Of a stretch of DNA of 64,000 nt, positions 1 to 8,121 are shown piece by piece (position 1 is the stretch's first letter; each line of letters starts with the position of its first letter). The notes under the pieces were generated by a model that saw only the letters and a program-made list of their open reading frames with translations, searched no databases and was not told where the DNA came from. Origin of the DNA: Streptomyces griseocarneus (GTDB taxonomy: Bacteria > Actinomycetota > Actinomycetes > Streptomycetales > Streptomycetaceae); the NCBI GenBank assembly GCA_003674045.1, contig PENC01000001.1, positions 434,001-498,000 on the forward strand, written 5' to 3'. The position numbers were made by a program, and so were the translations under genes.

Positions 1-542
1 AAGAAGGCGGCTTCCGCGCAGTCGACAAGGCCGTGCAGCCACAAGCACTCGACGGCGCGCAGCGATGTCGGCAGAGTGGTCGGGTCGACCTTGGCGACGA
101 GCCCTGCCGCACGCAGGTCGACGCCCGGCTCGGGCTCCCCGGGCCGGGTCACGCCGGTGAAGCCGAGCCAGGTCAGATAGCGTTCCGCCGCCACGATCGC
201 GTCCTCGGCGTTGCGGATGGCCACCGGCCGGAACGCGGGCCGCAGCGGCGCGGGCGGTGGAGCCGCGTCGCCCGGCCCGTCGAGCGGCTCGACCGGCAGC
301 CGTACGACCGTGCCGCACGAGCAGCCGAACTCCGGCCGCGGCCACTGGTCCTGGCGGTCGCACGCCGGGCAGCGGACGGCGACCCACGAGTCGCGCCAGG
401 TGCGGTGCGCGAGTAATTCGGGCGCGGCGTCGGGGAGGACGGGCAGCGTGAGCGGAGCGCCGCACGCGCACGGGAAGGTGGGCGGGGTGAAGGAGTGCTC
501 CCGACGGCACGTCGGGCAGTGCACCGGCACGCTCTTGGCCAT
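1..542 (-). CDS. Zinc-ribbon protein, 3' end outside window
   Basis: The reading frame opens at an ATG (complement of 540-542) behind a GGAG ribosome site and runs off the left edge, giving about 180 N-terminal residues. Two zinc-ribbon-like units are visible: CPTC (residues 9-12) with CAC (25-27), and CPAC (58-61) with CSC (74-76). A Pro/Ala linker and a segment rich in Trp and Leu follow. Similar Streptomyces proteins with paired N-terminal ribbons often continue into a restriction-endonuclease-like domain, but that part is not in the window, so the function is open. Nucleic-acid binding is an inference from the ribbons. Confidence 0.7.
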   Translation of the reverse strand, partial: MAKSVPVHCPTCRREHSFTPPTFPCACGAPLTLPVLPDAAPELLAHRTWRDSWVAVRCPACDRQDQWPRPEFGCSCGTVVRLPVEPLDGPGDAAPPPAPLRPAFRPVAIRNAEDAIVAAERYLTWLGFTGVTRPGEPEPGVDLRAAGLVAKVDPTTLPTSLRAVECLWLHGLVDCAEAAF

Positions 543-725
543 TCTCGGCTCCAGCAACGGGTCCGTAGGTGTGCGTACGGGCCCATCGTCCACGATGACG
601 GCGCGTCGGGGGAGCGAATGCGGAAGGGAACATGGCGCCTTGGCGCCGGAGGCGTGTGCCGGGCGGCGACGGCGCCCGGCGCGACCCGTCGACGAGTCGG
701 CGCCGCCGCCACCCGGGGCAGAAGA

Positions 726-746
726 GGTCCGGAGCCGTTCCGGACC
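726..746 (-). terminator. Hairpin terminator of the gcl operon
   Basis: A perfect 8-bp stem (GGTCCGGA/TCCGGACC) with a 5-base loop lies 33 bases beyond the gcl stop codon. There is no U tract, as is usual in Streptomyces. Confidence 0.6.
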
Positions 747-778
747 GTGACCGTGCGCCGCCCGGAGGCGGCCTTCCG

Positions 779-2512
779 CTACTGGGGCTCGAACTCCCGA
801 ACGGAATCGATGTTCACGCCGTGCGGCGTGTTCGCCTCGCGCTCGATCATGATCTCGACGAGGACCGGTCGCGAGGTCGCCACCGCCTCCTTGCGCGCCC
901 ACTCGATCGCCGGGCGGATCTCCTCCGGCGTGTGCACCCGGCGTCCCGCACAGCCGTAGGCTTCCATCAACGTGACGTTGTCGGTGCCGGTTTCGTCGTA
1001 ATGGACATCGACCTGGTAGTTCATGCCGTAGCCGATCGACGCCTGCCGGATGAGGCCCAGGTACTCGTTGTTGAGCATGATCAGTACGTACGGGATGTCG
1101 TACTGTGCCGCGACCGCCAGCTCCTCGGCCAGGTACTGGAAGCCGTAGTCGCCCACGACGCCCACCACTTCCGTCTCGCCCCGGCCCAGGCCCTGGAGGG
1201 CCTTCTTCACGCCGATCGCCGCGGGGACCTCCCAGCCCAGCGGGCCGGCCTGGCCGCACACCTGGTAGCGGCGCGGCAGATGGGCCTTCTGATGCTGGCC
1301 GCCCCAGATCTGGTAGAGGCCGATGGCGGTGACGACATACGTGTCCGGACCGAAGATCTCGTTGATCTCCTTGTAGACGCGGGGGGCCTTGACCGGGACG
1401 GTGCCGAAGTCCTCCCGGCGCGTCAGCGTCCGCTTGAGCTCGCGGCAGCGGGCCCGCCAGGGCGCGAGGGAGGTTTTCGCCCCGCGGGCCCGCGCGGCCT
1501 CCAGCAGGGCCTCCAGGAAGAGACGGGCGTCGGAGACCACCGCGAGGTCCGGTTCGAAGACCTTGCCCAGCTGCGACGGTTCGACGTCCACCTGCACGAA
1601 CGTCCGCTCGCCGCGGTAGACGCCGAGGTCCGCGCCCGTGTGCCGGTCACCGAAGCGGGCGCCGACGGCGAGCACGAAGTCGGCCTCCAGGAAAGCCGCG
1701 TTGGCGTACCGCTGCGAGGTCTGGATGCCGGTCGTGCCCATGTGCAGCTCGTGGTCGTCCTCGATCACGCCCTTGCCCATCAGCGTGACCTGGAACGGCA
1801 ACCGCAACTCCGTCACCAGCGCGCGCAGGGCCGCCGACGCGTCCGCGAGCACCACCCCGCCGCCCGCCAGGACCAGCGGCCGTTCGGCGGCCAGCAGCAG
1901 GTCCAGCGCCGCCTCGACGCGGGGCGGGTGCGGGCGTACGACGGGGACCGGCAGCCGCGCGTCGAGCGCGGCGTCGTACACGATCTCGTGCCGCGCGATG
2001 TCGACCGGGATGTCGATGAGCACGGGCCCGGGGCGGCCCTGCCGCGCGGTCCGGAACGCCTCCCGGAACGCCCAGGGGATCTGCGCGGCCTCCTTGATCT
2101 GCACGGCCCACTTGGTGACCGGCCGGGCGATCTCCACGATGTCGACCGCCTGGAACGCCTCCTGGTGCAGCTTGGCCGACACCGCCTGCCCGGTGACGCA
2201 CACCATGGGCACCGAGTCGGCGAACGCCGTGTAGAGCCCGGTGACGAGGTTCGTGGCGCCCGGCCCGGAGGTGGCGAGGGCGACACCGACCCGGCCGTTC
2301 GTCCGTGCCCAGCCGTCGGCCATGTGGGCGGCGCCCGCCTCGTGCCGGACGATCAGGTGCTCGATGCCGCCCACGGTCTCCATCGCCTTGTACAGCGGCA
2401 GGATCGCGGCCCCCGGGCAGCCGAACGCGATGTCGACCCCCTCGTCCTTCATGATCCGTACGGCGGCCTCCATGGCGGGCATCCGCGCCGGCCCGCCGCC
2501 CGGCCGCCTCAT
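779..2512 (-). CDS. gcl: Glyoxylate carboligase (tartronate-semialdehyde synthase)
   Basis: This ThDP-dependent enzyme condenses two glyoxylate molecules to tartronate semialdehyde and CO2 in the cytoplasm. The 577-residue protein has the three-domain AHAS/POX layout, with the N-terminal PYR domain carrying GCPGAAILPLY, a central FAD-type domain, and a C-terminal PP domain with CGQAGPLGWEVPAAIG and GDYGFQYL. The ATG at 2512 overlaps the glxR stop as ATGA, so the two are translationally coupled; a longer upstream reading frame only reads into glxR. Characterised E. coli Gcl has Val at the position of the usual catalytic Glu; here the motif reads RHEAGAAH, so Glu58 is present. An acetolactate-synthase-like activity cannot be excluded, but the glxR and hyi neighbours argue for Gcl. 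Confidence 0.9.
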   Translation of the reverse strand: MRRPGGGPARMPAMEAAVRIMKDEGVDIAFGCPGAAILPLYKAMETVGGIEHLIVRHEAGAAHMADGWARTNGRVGVALATSGPGATNLVTGLYTAFADSVPMVCVTGQAVSAKLHQEAFQAVDIVEIARPVTKWAVQIKEAAQIPWAFREAFRTARQGRPGPVLIDIPVDIARHEIVYDAALDARLPVPVVRPHPPRVEAALDLLLAAERPLVLAGGGVVLADASAALRALVTELRLPFQVTLMGKGVIEDDHELHMGTTGIQTSQRYANAAFLEADFVLAVGARFGDRHTGADLGVYRGERTFVQVDVEPSQLGKVFEPDLAVVSDARLFLEALLEAARARGAKTSLAPWRARCRELKRTLTRREDFGTVPVKAPRVYKEINEIFGPDTYVVTAIGLYQIWGGQHQKAHLPRRYQVCGQAGPLGWEVPAAIGVKKALQGLGRGETEVVGVVGDYGFQYLAEELAVAAQYDIPYVLIMLNNEYLGLIRQASIGYGMNYQVDVHYDETGTDNVTLMEAYGCAGRRVHTPEEIRPAIEWARKEAVATSRPVLVEIMIEREANTPHGVNIDSVREFEPQ

Positions 2513-3396
2513 GTGGCCGCTCCCGAGAGCCGTTCGACGCCGCGCAGCAGCGCCGAGTGGTCGAGTCCGCCGTCGCCCTGGGCCCGGGCGGCGGCCACCA
2601 GCCCGGCGACCACGCCGCCGAGCGGGATGGCGGCGCCGACGGCGCGGGCGGCCTCGGTGACGATGCCCATGTCCTTGTGGTGCAGGTCGATACGGAAGCC
2701 GGGCGCGAAGTCGCGGGCGAGGAAGTTGTGCTTCTTGCGCTCCAGCACGGTCGAACCGGCGAGCCCGCCGCCCAGCACCTCCAGGGCGGCGGGCAGGTCC
2801 ACGCCCGCCTTCTCCAGGAAGACCACGGCCTCCGCGCACGCCTGGATGTTGACGGCCACGACCAGCTGGTTCGCGGCCTTGACGGTCTGTCCGGCGCCGT
2901 GCGGCCCGCAGTGGACGACGGTCGTGCCGAGCGCGCGGAACAGCGGCCCGGCCCGGTCGAAGTCCTCCCGCGCCCCGCCCACCATGATCGAGAGAACGCC
3001 TTCGACGGCCCCCGCCTCGCCGCCGGAGACCGGTGCGTCCAACACGCGGACGCCGCGCCCGGCGGCCGCCTCCGCCAGCGCGGCCGACGTCCTGGGCGCG
3101 ACCGTGGACATGTCGATCAGCAGTGTGCCGGGGGCGGTGTGCGCGAGGACGCCGTCGTCGCCGAGGACGACGGCCTCGACCTGCGGATCGGCGGGGAGCA
3201 TCGTGACGACGACATCGGCACCGCGCACCGCTTCCGCGACGGACGCGGCCGGGGTGCCGCCCGCGGCGGCGAGCCGCTCCAGCTTCTCGGGTTCGAGGGT
3301 GTGGCCCCGGACGGGGTACCCGGCCTTGATGAGGTTCTCGGCCATGGGAGAGCCCATGACACCGAGCCCTATCCAGGCCACGCGGGGGGTCTGCAT
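2509..3396 (-). CDS. glxR: 2-hydroxy-3-oxopropionate (tartronate semialdehyde) reductase
   Basis: It reduces tartronate semialdehyde to D-glycerate with NAD(P)H, the step after Gcl. The 295-residue protein matches the beta-hydroxyacid dehydrogenase family: N-terminal Rossmann motif GLGVMGSPMAENL (about residues 9-21), substrate motif DAPVSGGEAGA, and the catalytic Lys in GAGQTVKAANQ. The C-terminal part has HKDMGIVTEAA. The ATG at 3396 follows AAAGGAA at good spacing. It is the middle gene of hyi-glxR-gcl, overlapping gcl by four bases. Confidence 0.93.
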   Translation of the reverse strand: MQTPRVAWIGLGVMGSPMAENLIKAGYPVRGHTLEPEKLERLAAAGGTPAASVAEAVRGADVVVTMLPADPQVEAVVLGDDGVLAHTAPGTLLIDMSTVAPRTSAALAEAAAGRGVRVLDAPVSGGEAGAVEGVLSIMVGGAREDFDRAGPLFRALGTTVVHCGPHGAGQTVKAANQLVVAVNIQACAEAVVFLEKAGVDLPAALEVLGGGLAGSTVLERKKHNFLARDFAPGFRIDLHHKDMGIVTEAARAVGAAIPLGGVVAGLVAAARAQGDGGLDHSALLRGVERLSGAAT

Positions 3397-3434
3397 GGGA
3401 TTCCTTTCACGAATTCTCCGGGGAGGCAGGGGGC

Positions 3435-4301
3435 TCAGGCGGGACGTGTCGTACGGAAGTCCCGCAGCCAGTCGAACGCCTTGGCGTGGTCGGCCTTGTA
3501 CTCCAGCCCCACCCAGCCGTCGTAGCCCGCGGCCCCCAACGCGCCGAGCAGGGCGGGGAAGTCCAGCAGCCCGGTGCCCGGCGCGCCGCGCCCCGGTACG
3601 TCGGCGATCTGGACATGGCCCGTGATGCCCGTCCACCGGTCGATGACGGCGGGCAGGTCGGCGTCGCCCATGGCCAGGTGGTAGAGGTCCAGCAGGAGCC
3701 GGGCGTTGTCCAGCCCGCTCGCCGTGTTCACCGCGTCCACCACCTCGGCGGCCTGGGCGGCGGTGGTCAGCGGATACCGCGGCGACTCCACCGCGTTGAG
3801 GGCCTCGACGAGCAGTACGGCCCCGGCCCGGTCGGCCGCACGGGCCGCCAGCACCAGGTTGTCCAGGGCCAGCGCGTCCTGGACCTTCCCGTCGATGCCC
3901 GGGACGCGGTTCCCGTACAGCGCGTTGAGGGCCGTACAGCCCAGCGAGGCGGCGAAGCCGGCCGCGACGTCGAGGTTGGCGCGGAAGCGCTCGGACTCCG
4001 GGCCGGGCAGCGAGAGCGCGCCGCGGTCGGGCCCGGGGAGGCGGCCCGCGTAGAAGTTCAGGCCCACCAGGCGCGTTCCCGCGTCCTCCAGCGCGGCGCG
4101 GAGGGAATACAGCTGCCGCTTCTCCGGGACGGGGCGGTCGGGCCAGGGCCACCACAGCTCGACGGCGGTGAAGCCGGCCGCCGCCGCGGCCGCGGGGCGT
4201 TCGAGCAGGGGGAGTTCGGTGAGGAGGAGGGAGAGGTTCACGGCGAAACGCGGCTCGGGGGGCCGTGGTTCGAGGGGCCGTGGTGGTTCGGGGGGACTCA
4301 T
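3435..4301 (-). CDS. hyi: Hydroxypyruvate isomerase
   Basis: This xylose-isomerase-like TIM-barrel protein interconverts hydroxypyruvate and tartronate semialdehyde, feeding the same pool as Gcl and GlxR. The 288-residue sequence shows the family motifs ELWWPWP, VGLNFYAG, LLVEALN, LLLDLYHLAMGDADL, HVQIADVPGRGAPGTG and GLEYKA, which carry the metal-binding Glu, Asp and His residues. The start at 4301 gives a proline-rich N-terminus; an internal start near residue 19 is possible. It is first in the hyi-glxR-gcl operon, 38 bases before glxR, with a palindromic element immediately upstream. Confidence 0.9.
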   Translation of the reverse strand: MSPPEPPRPLEPRPPEPRFAVNLSLLLTELPLLERPAAAAAAGFTAVELWWPWPDRPVPEKRQLYSLRAALEDAGTRLVGLNFYAGRLPGPDRGALSLPGPESERFRANLDVAAGFAASLGCTALNALYGNRVPGIDGKVQDALALDNLVLAARAADRAGAVLLVEALNAVESPRYPLTTAAQAAEVVDAVNTASGLDNARLLLDLYHLAMGDADLPAVIDRWTGITGHVQIADVPGRGAPGTGLLDFPALLGALGAAGYDGWVGLEYKADHAKAFDWLRDFRTTRPA

Positions 4302-4314
4302 CAGCCGTCACCAT

Positions 4315-4343
4315 CCTTCCGTAATTCGGAAGTAGAATTCTGT
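4315..4343. promoter_or_regulatory. Candidate AllR-type operator upstream of hyi-glxR-gcl
   Basis: The element starts with the perfect inverted repeat CTTCCG-TAATT-CGGAAG (4316-4332) and continues to TTCTGT. The same 29-base composite, 22 of 29 positions identical and without gaps, lies between allR and allB at 28397-28425. Its place directly before the operon and the presence of an IclR regulator gene suggest an operator. Binding by AllR is inferred. Confidence 0.6.
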
Positions 4344-4408
4344 TTGGTGGAAGCGTGCGCGTGCTCCGAGGAGGCTGTCAAGAGCCTCGACGGAGCTACC
4401 GTTGGCCC

Positions 4409-4663
4409 ATGCTGCGATTGCGAGTGGAGTTCACGACCGAACCCTTCGACCTCGAAGAGGCCCCGGCCCATGCCGTGGCGGCCCGTCGGGTCGTGCAGGG
4501 CGCCGACCTTGACGCCGTGGACGTCGGCCCGTTCGGCAACACGGTGGAGGGCCGCGCCGAGGCCGTCCTCGCGGCGGTGGGCGACGTGCTGCGCGAGTCC
4601 CTGAAGGCCGGGGCCACCCGGGTGTCACTGCAGCTCAACGTGGTGGCGGAGGAGGGTTCGTGA
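4409..4663 (+). CDS. Thiamine-binding protein family (MTH1187/YkoF-like)
   Basis: This 84-residue protein starts at ATG 4409 (MLRLRVEFTTEPF). It has the length and pattern of the small MTH1187/YkoF-type ferredoxin-like family that binds thiamine: the central segment DVGPFGNTVEG, an amphipathic helix, and the terminal strand TRVSLQLNVV. It is probably cytoplasmic and may act as a carrier or sensor for thiamine. Its stop overlaps the next start as GTGA, so the two genes are coupled. A longer in-frame start at 4355 has no better ribosome site. Confidence 0.65.
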   Translation: MLRLRVEFTTEPFDLEEAPAHAVAARRVVQGADLDAVDVGPFGNTVEGRAEAVLAAVGDVLRESLKAGATRVSLQLNVVAEEGS

Positions 4664-5061
4664 CCGGCGGCGGCACGGTGGACGAGTCGTTCCGGGACGC
4701 GGTCAGGCCGCTCGTCGACGCCCTGGGCGGCGAAATGGTCGAGCCGGCGCTCGCCCGTGGCGACGACGTCGTGCTGTCCTGGGAGGGCCGCGAGGTCGTG
4801 GCCGTACGGCTGCCGCACCTCTCCGACTCGCTCGACCACATCCTCGCCGACCTCGAACGCAAGCACGGCATGCCGCTCGCCGAACTGGACCGCAAGGCGA
4901 AGCAGTCGGTTGTGCGCGGGCTGGAGGCGCGTGGGGCGTTCGCTGTGCGGCACGGGGTGGAGACGGTGGCTGCGGCGCTGGGTGTCAGCCGGTTCACTGT
5001 TTACAACTACATCAATTACCAAGATGAGCAGCGCGCGAAGCGGCGGGGTGGGAAGCAGTGA
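4660..5061 (+). CDS. HTH protein with a DauR/YheO-type C-terminal helix-turn-helix
   Basis: This 133-residue protein starts at a GTG overlapping the stop of the thiamine-binding-type gene. The first 70 residues show no domain I can name. The C-terminal 45 residues (RGAFAVRHGVETVAAALGVSRFTVYNYIN) match the helix-turn-helix that ends DauR/YheO-type regulators. It is probably a DNA-binding regulator, and its coupling suggests it works with the preceding protein. The ligand and targets are unknown. Confidence 0.6.
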   Translation: MTGGGTVDESFRDAVRPLVDALGGEMVEPALARGDDVVLSWEGREVVAVRLPHLSDSLDHILADLERKHGMPLAELDRKAKQSVVRGLEARGAFAVRHGVETVAAALGVSRFTVYNYINYQDEQRAKRRGGKQ

Positions 5062-5098
5062 GAAGCGGCCCCTCACTTGCGGAAACAGTTCAACAGCT

Positions 5099-5737
5099 CT
5101 AGGGCGTGTCCGGTGGGTTGGGCGGTACAACCCTCGGTCGGGTGGTTTTGAAACCGCCCCTTCGCTGTCACATCGGGCTGACCGGAAGGATGAGGTCTGC
5201 TGTTGCCGTCGGGAAGGACGTCCGGCCCGTCGGGACCAAGGGGAGGGAAGACGTGGTGGGAACGAAATGGTCTGCCGCTTCATGGGGAATGGGGCTGGCC
5301 CTGGTGACCGTCGTGGCATCTGCGGCAGGGCCGGCGGCTGCTCACAGCCAGGCAGCGCACCGGATGGCCGGGCGCGTTGCTCTCACGAACGCGGACGACG
5401 GCAAAACCGTGCCCGCGCGGACCGGTGACGACATCGACGTCACCCTCACCAGCTACCACGAGAACGGGCTCACCTACACCTGGAGCATCCCGGCGAGCGA
5501 CTCCACCGTGCTCCACCGCACCGCGAGCGGCAAGACTCCGAGCGGCAACGCCACGGCGCGCTTCCACGTCGAGAAGGACGGCATCGCCACCCTCAGCGCG
5601 GGACGGCAGTGCCACCCCGACCGGGGCCGCCTCTGCCCACTTGTCGTCACGTCGTGGAAGGTGCGGGTGGAGGTGAAGTGACCGACTTAACGGGTGCCAA
5701 TCCTCGTCGGCCATCCGACCCACCGGACACGTCCTAG
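5099..5737. mobile_element. Transposase-less element with terminal inverted repeats carrying a secreted-protein gene
   Basis: Both ends read CTAGG(G/A)CGTGTCCGGTGGGT(T/C)GG in inverted orientation, about 24 of 27 bases matching between 5099-5125 and the complement of 5711-5737. CTAG sits at each outer end, either as a 4-base target duplication or as part of the repeat. No transposase is encoded between the ends; the only gene is the small secreted protein at 5253. The ends resemble those of insertion sequences (IS5-like) in Streptomyces, so this is probably a non-autonomous derivative moved in trans. The right end supplies the stop codon of the neighbouring methyltransferase gene. Confidence 0.65.
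5253..5681 (+). CDS. Small secreted protein, chagasin-like (inhibitor I42) fold suspected
   Basis: The start chosen is the GTG pair at 5253/5256 behind GGGAGGG. It begins a clear signal peptide: a lysine, a hydrophobic run (WGMGLALVTVVASAAGPAAA), and a likely cut after AAAHS. The mature domain of about 110 residues opens with VALTNADDGKTVPARTGDDIDVTL. That resembles the first strands of chagasin-type cysteine-protease inhibitors, although the NPTTG loop is replaced by ENGLTYTW. Two cysteines (CHPDRGRLCP) could form a disulfide. It lies entirely inside the inverted-repeat element, so it looks like a passenger gene. The inhibitor role is inferred from sequence resemblance only. Confidence 0.6.
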   Translation: MVGTKWSAASWGMGLALVTVVASAAGPAAAHSQAAHRMAGRVALTNADDGKTVPARTGDDIDVTLTSYHENGLTYTWSIPASDSTVLHRTASGKTPSGNATARFHVEKDGIATLSAGRQCHPDRGRLCPLVVTSWKVRVEVK

Positions 5738-6888
5738 CCGAACTGGCCATGACCATGTCTCCCGACCCTGTCCAGGCGCCATGAGGCGTTTTCCGGGGAG
5801 TCGAGCCAGAGAACGTGTGTGCCGTCCTCTTCGACCGTGAGGCCGTACCGGCTGTGGTGGGGGCGGCCTCGCAACGCCCAGTCGGCCAAGAGCGGCTCGC
5901 GTTCCGCCCACAGGTCTCGCGGACCACCGTGCTCAAGATCAGCCGCCCGGATGTCGCAGAGGCGCAGACGTGCCCATGATTCGGTTCCCGGGTCGTACAG
6001 GTAGTGCACCTCTTGGTTCTGGGCGTCCCTGGTGGTGAATTCGGCGATACCTGGCTGCACCAGGGACGCGAGGAAAGCGTGTGCATCCGACGACATGCCC
6101 ATGGGCAGCGCGACCTGACGTGCCCCACCCTCCAGCGAGACAAGCCGCGTCAGGTACTCCCGTGTCCTCGGTGCGATCGTTTCAGGGGTGGCCCGGGCGC
6201 CCATGAACCAGGCCAGCCGGTCGAGGAATCGACCTTGGGCCCTGCCGTCGTCAACCCGGAGACGAGCGAGGCCGCACCCGATGTTCGCCACGATGACGCC
6301 GCCGGTGCGGATCTGTGTGCGCCATGCCGGGGGAATCCGGCCGACTCCGCAAGTGGCGATCAGTCGGTCGTACGGAGCGTGCTCCGGCCAGCCGGTCAGT
6401 CCGTCGCGGGCGGTCACCGTGGGCGTGTACCCGAGCCGTCCCAGTCGGTCTTGGGCGGCCTGGACGAGATCAGGGTCCACATCGACGGAGAAAACATGCT
6501 CCGGGCCCAGGCGGTGGGAGAGCAGCGCGCAGTTGTATCCGGTGCCCAGGCCGATCTCCAGCACCCTGTTGCCCTCCTGGACATCGAGGGCTTCGAGCAT
6601 GACGGCCATGAGCGTCGGCTGGGTTGAGGAGCTTGTTGCGGTGCCGCCCACGTCCACCTGGGTGAGAAGGGACGCGTCGGAGTAGACCGCGGTCAGCCAC
6701 TCGGGCGCGTCCGGGGTGTAGGTGTGGCGTTGTCCCCTGACGCGTACGGCGAAGTCCTGGACGAAGGCTTCTCGGGGTACCTGTGCGAACGCCGTGCTCC
6801 ACGGTTCACTCTGGACGGCGCCGCCCACCGTGAGCCGTTCGGCCATCAGGCGGCGAAGTTCGTCGGCGGGCGGAGTGCGAACGGCCAT
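5734..6888 (-). CDS. tgmC: PCMT-type methyltransferase of an ATP-grasp peptide maturation system
   Basis: This 384-residue protein resembles protein-L-isoaspartate O-methyltransferase. It has the SSSTQPTLMA substrate-loop motif (about 87-95) and SAM motif I, VLEIGLGTGYN (about 109-119), followed by a C-terminal extension typical of the methyltransferases paired with ATP-grasp peptide maturases. In characterised graspetides, PIMT homologues methylate an Asp of the cyclised precursor and yield an aspartimide; the same role is inferred here. The ATG at 6888 follows GGAGG and overlaps tgmB by 83 bases. Its TAG stop lies inside the CTAG end of the transposon-like element, so the original 3' end may have been altered. 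Confidence 0.85.
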   Translation of the reverse strand: MAVRTPPADELRRLMAERLTVGGAVQSEPWSTAFAQVPREAFVQDFAVRVRGQRHTYTPDAPEWLTAVYSDASLLTQVDVGGTATSSSTQPTLMAVMLEALDVQEGNRVLEIGLGTGYNCALLSHRLGPEHVFSVDVDPDLVQAAQDRLGRLGYTPTVTARDGLTGWPEHAPYDRLIATCGVGRIPPAWRTQIRTGGVIVANIGCGLARLRVDDGRAQGRFLDRLAWFMGARATPETIAPRTREYLTRLVSLEGGARQVALPMGMSSDAHAFLASLVQPGIAEFTTRDAQNQEVHYLYDPGTESWARLRLCDIRAADLEHGGPRDLWAEREPLLADWALRGRPHHSRYGLTVEEDGTHVLWLDSPENASWRLDRVGRHGHGQFG

Positions 6889-7849
6889 GGGTGGGGGCCT
6901 CCAGGAGGTCAGCGATCGCGGATGTGATGGCGGGGCGGAGTTCAGGGACGAACGCCCATTGCCCGTTGGGGTTGAGGTCTACGAGAAACCAGGTGTGCGA
7001 CCTGTTAACGACGAAGTCCAGGGCGGCGTAGCGCAGACCGAACGCGCGTATCAGTCTGTGGACGCCTGCTTCTACCGCGGGTGGCACGATGCAGGGCCTG
7101 TACTCCAGGCTGGCGTAGTCGGACCGGAAATCGATCCGGGACGCCTCCGACAGGGCATGGATCGCTGTGGCGAACGTCCGCTTCCCGACAACGGTCAGGC
7201 GGACTTCAAAGCTCTTGTCGATCCACTCTTGGAACTGGTGCGCGGTGGCGGCGACACCATCGGTGATCTCGTGCGCCGAGACCTTGGTCGTCCACAGCGC
7301 CTGGGGCCGCCCGTCGACGTCGCTGGGGGCGCAGTGCCCGAGGGCCTTGTAGGCGGCAACGCCGCCTGGGAGCTCCTGGACGAAGGCGCGGGCCTCTTCG
7401 GGGCTGGAGGTGATCAGGGTCCGCGGGATGGTGAGGCCGCACCGGGCCGCCGCTGCCAGGGCGACGGGCGCGACGCTCGCGCGAACATTGCACGCGGGGT
7501 GATTCATCCACAGGCAGCTCAGCGATTCCAGAACGCCGACGAATCCGGCGCGGGCTTCGGCCCCGGCCCATTGCGCATCTTCGCTCGACAGGCCGGGGCG
7601 AAGGTGATGCCGCCGAGTGGGCCGCCGGTAGTAGACAGAGGCCACCCCGGCGAGGTCGAGGTCCCGGTACTGGCCGCGCAGGGCGCCGCTCCAGCCTCGC
7701 TCGCCAGCATCGATCCGGGCGGAAATCTCAAGACGTCCAGGGAAGTCGCCAGGGTCGAGCCGGTGCACGGGGATGCCGCGTTCACCGAGGTCATTGATCA
7801 CCAGATCGGCGGTTGCGTCGTGATCGCGGGTCAGTACCAGGACCGTCAT
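6806..7849 (-). CDS. tgmB: ATP-grasp ribosomal peptide maturase
   Basis: This ATP-grasp ligase forms ester or amide links between side chains of a ribosomal precursor peptide. The 347-residue protein has the family layout: an N-terminal pre-ATP domain (TVLVLTRDHDATAD), SVYYRRPTRRH, and a C-terminal ATP-grasp core with FEVRLTVVGKRTFATAI, ALDFVVN and the Mg-binding LVDLNPNGQW. The ATG at 7849 is preceded by GGAGG and lies 16 bases after the precursor gene's stop. The order precursor, ligase, methyltransferase is the standard one for this graspetide class. Confidence 0.92.
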   Translation of the reverse strand: MTVLVLTRDHDATADLVINDLGERGIPVHRLDPGDFPGRLEISARIDAGERGWSGALRGQYRDLDLAGVASVYYRRPTRRHHLRPGLSSEDAQWAGAEARAGFVGVLESLSCLWMNHPACNVRASVAPVALAAAARCGLTIPRTLITSSPEEARAFVQELPGGVAAYKALGHCAPSDVDGRPQALWTTKVSAHEITDGVAATAHQFQEWIDKSFEVRLTVVGKRTFATAIHALSEASRIDFRSDYASLEYRPCIVPPAVEAGVHRLIRAFGLRYAALDFVVNRSHTWFLVDLNPNGQWAFVPELRPAITSAIADLLEAPTHGRSHSARRRTSPPDGRTAHGGRRRPE

Positions 7850-7865
7850 CGGGTTCTACCTCCGG

Positions 7866-8096
7866 TCAGTCCGTGTCGTTCTCGTTGTCCGTTGACAGCT
7901 GGTTGTCCTCTTTGGTCTGGCTCGTCGTGATGAACTGCGACTTCAACGACGGCTCGTGGACGAACGGCGTACCGGCCTCGGTGACGCTGATCTGCCGCTC
8001 CGGGCAGAGGGCCAAGACCGGGCTCGGCGTTGTCTCCGCCGTCACGGGCACGGCCTGCGTCAGGCCGAAGGGACGTAAGGTCTTGGTGATCTCCAC
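7866..8096 (-). CDS. tgmA: Putative ATP-grasp-modified RiPP precursor
   Basis: A 76-residue precursor starts with GTG behind AAGGAG. The leader carries RPFGLTQA (about residues 8-15), the recognition-type motif of this family, then CPERQISVTEAGTPF. The C-terminal 20 residues (about 57-76) are dense in Thr/Ser and Asp/Glu (TTSQTKEDNQL then STDNENDTD), as expected of a core whose hydroxyls and carboxylates are joined by TgmB. The product is therefore predicted to be a multi-ring graspetide, possibly aspartimidylated by TgmC. Ring topology cannot be read from sequence. Confidence 0.88.
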   Translation of the reverse strand: MEITKTLRPFGLTQAVPVTAETTPSPVLALCPERQISVTEAGTPFVHEPSLKSQFITTSQTKEDNQLSTDNENDTD

Positions 8097-8121
8097 TGAG
8101 GTTTTCTCCTTGCCTGTACCT

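Noticed and set aside
632..3625. Plus-strand open frame of 997 codons
   Set aside because: It is antisense to gcl and glxR, which have clear catalytic motifs and ribosome sites.
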